From an uncultured Eubacteriales bacterium (GTDB lineage Bacteria > Bacillota > Clostridia > UBA1381 > UBA9506), in assembly GCA_902478395.1 (NCBI GenBank), contig CABSKZ010000185.1:1-5976 (forward strand): 5,976 nucleotides of DNA. Reading direction: 5' to 3'. The position numbers and the translations under genes are program-made. Under the pieces are notes generated by a model. It had not been told where the DNA came from. It made no database searches and saw nothing but the letters and a program-made list of their open reading frames with translations. This document shows, piece by piece, positions 4,957 to 5,976 of the stretch (the stretch's first letter is position 1; every line of letters begins with the position of its first letter).

Positions 4957-5976
4957 TTGTTAAATTGCAGCAGGTTTTTAGCATTGGCAGTCTGTCTGGT
5001 GGCGGCACTGGGAATGATGTCCGGCTGCGGGGGAGAAGAAAAACAGGGCGTGACGGTGTCGACGTTGGGCGCGGATCCGGAAAAGGTATATCCGGTGAAG
5101 TCCACTTCTACATTGACTTACTGGGTGCGGTCCAAAGCTTCGAAGGTTACCCCGGATTTTAACGATTCCGCCTTTGCGGAAGCGCTGCAGGAACAGACGG
5201 GAATCAAAGTTAATTTTATAACGCCGCCTGTCGGACAGGAGCAGGAGCAGTTCAACATTATGCTGGCGTCCGGGAAATATCCCGATATTATTGAAACGCC
5301 ATATCACGCCGCCTATTTTCCCGGCGGCGGAGGCCGCGCTATCGCGGATAATATATTGATTGACCTCAAAGAACCTCTTGAAAAGTGGGGGCCAAATACG
5401 TTAAAGGTTTTTGAGCAATACCCCGATGCAAAACAGATCTGCATGACGAACGAGGGCGCACATTTCGCATTTCCCTTTGTCCGGGAAACCTATGAGCAGC
5501 GAATTTACCAAGGCTTGATTATCCGCCAGGACTGGCTGGATGATTTGGGTCTTGCAAGGCCGGAGACCATAGATGAGTGGGAAAACGTGCTGAGAGCCTT
5601 TAAGGAACAAAAGGGCGCCGACGCCCCCCTGTCGTTCCATATGACGCTTTTGAATTCAAACGCGTTCATTGGGGCATATGGAATCGGCAGGGCGCTGTAT
5701 CTAGAAGACGGCACTGTGAAGTTTGGCCCTGCCATGCCGGAATATAAGGAATTTCTTGCGACCTTCCGTAGATGGTTTGAGGAAGGGCTGCTGGATAGAA
5801 ATATCCTGACGATAGACGCCGCCAGCGCGGTTGTTGACGCCAACATTCTAAATGAACGCACCGGAGCGACGATCGGTAATGCCGCTTCCGGAATCGGGAA
5901 ATGGATGAAGTTGATGGAAGGAAAAAACGAACGGTTTAATCTGACGGGGGTCAAATACCCGGTGCTTCAGAAAGGA
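4957..5976 (+). CDS. ABC transporter solute-binding lipoprotein, LplA/YtcQ-like (3' truncated by window edge)
   Basis: An open frame runs to the last base with no stop; 340 residues are visible counting from TTG 4957 (342 from ATG 4951). Both starts are in frame, and TTG is preferred because AGGAGGG touches the ATG. The N-terminus is a lipoprotein signal peptide: an Arg-containing start, a hydrophobic core (FLALAVCLVAALGMM) and the lipobox Met-Ser-Gly-Cys, with the acylated Cys at residue 24 (TTG numbering). Next come a short polar linker, TLTYWV, and binding-domain segments such as EALQEQTGIKVNF, FNIMLASGKYPDIIE and LIIRQDWLDDLGLARPETIDEW, typical of large CUT1 oligosaccharide receptors. The protein should sit on the outer face of the membrane. 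About 200 residues are missing relative to the usual length. Its last 66 residues align with the first 66 of the protein at the left edge with about 42 identities (hand count). It lies 11 bases after the lyase stop, so it is probably expressed with the lyase from P2. Confidence 0.93.
   Translation, partial: MLNCSRFLALAVCLVAALGMMSGCGGEEKQGVTVSTLGADPEKVYPVKSTSTLTYWVRSKASKVTPDFNDSAFAEALQEQTGIKVNFITPPVGQEQEQFNIMLASGKYPDIIETPYHAAYFPGGGGRAIADNILIDLKEPLEKWGPNTLKVFEQYPDAKQICMTNEGAHFAFPFVRETYEQRIYQGLIIRQDWLDDLGLARPETIDEWENVLRAFKEQKGADAPLSFHMTLLNSNAFIGAYGIGRALYLEDGTVKFGPAMPEYKEFLATFRRWFEEGLLDRNILTIDAASAVVDANILNERTGATIGNAASGIGKWMKLMEGKNERFNLTGVKYPVLQKG

Noticed and set aside
1..5976. CRISPR arrays, tRNA or rRNA genes, transposases and insertion-sequence ends
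   Set aside because: None were seen: no regularly spaced direct repeats, no cloverleaf-like sequence and no transposase motifs in any frame read.

Overview
The window looks like a carbohydrate-uptake and degradation locus from a low-to-mid GC, probably gut-type Firmicute (Clostridia-like). This is inferred from strong AGGAGG-type ribosome binding sites, TATAAT promoters with TGn extensions, an AT-rich hairpin terminator with a T-tract, and protein families (LplA/YtcQ-like binding proteins, LplB and YtcP/LplC-like permeases) that are typical of Firmicutes. The species cannot be determined from the sequence.

Layout, all genes on the + strand. (1) Bases 1-782 are the C-terminal part of an extracellular solute-binding protein that enters from the left edge. 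(2) Bases 859-1836 and 1850-2734 encode the two inner-membrane permeases of the same ABC importer. They probably form one transcription unit with the binding protein, and it ends at a long hairpin terminator at 2744-2785. (3) Bases 2735-3130 hold no convincing gene. After the terminator come three near-identical 12-mers ending in TATAAT, at least one of which belongs to a good sigma-A-type promoter, and then about 200 bases tiled with hairpins. (4) Bases 3131-4945 encode a heparinase II/III-family polysaccharide lyase without a signal peptide. (5) From about 4957 to the right edge runs a second solute-binding lipoprotein, a paralogue of gene 1. It has no stop codon inside the window.

How the parts fit together (inference): a lipoprotein binding protein captures an oligosaccharide, probably acidic; the permease pair imports it; and the cytoplasmic lyase cleaves it. 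No ATP-binding subunit is encoded here. Importers of this family commonly use a shared MsmX-type ATPase encoded elsewhere. Two paralogous binding proteins flank one visible permease pair, so either two ligands share one channel or a second permease pair lies beyond the right edge. The most unusual stretch is the hairpin-rich leader (about 2880-3080) in front of the lyase, which could be a structured regulatory RNA or a dispersed palindromic repeat.
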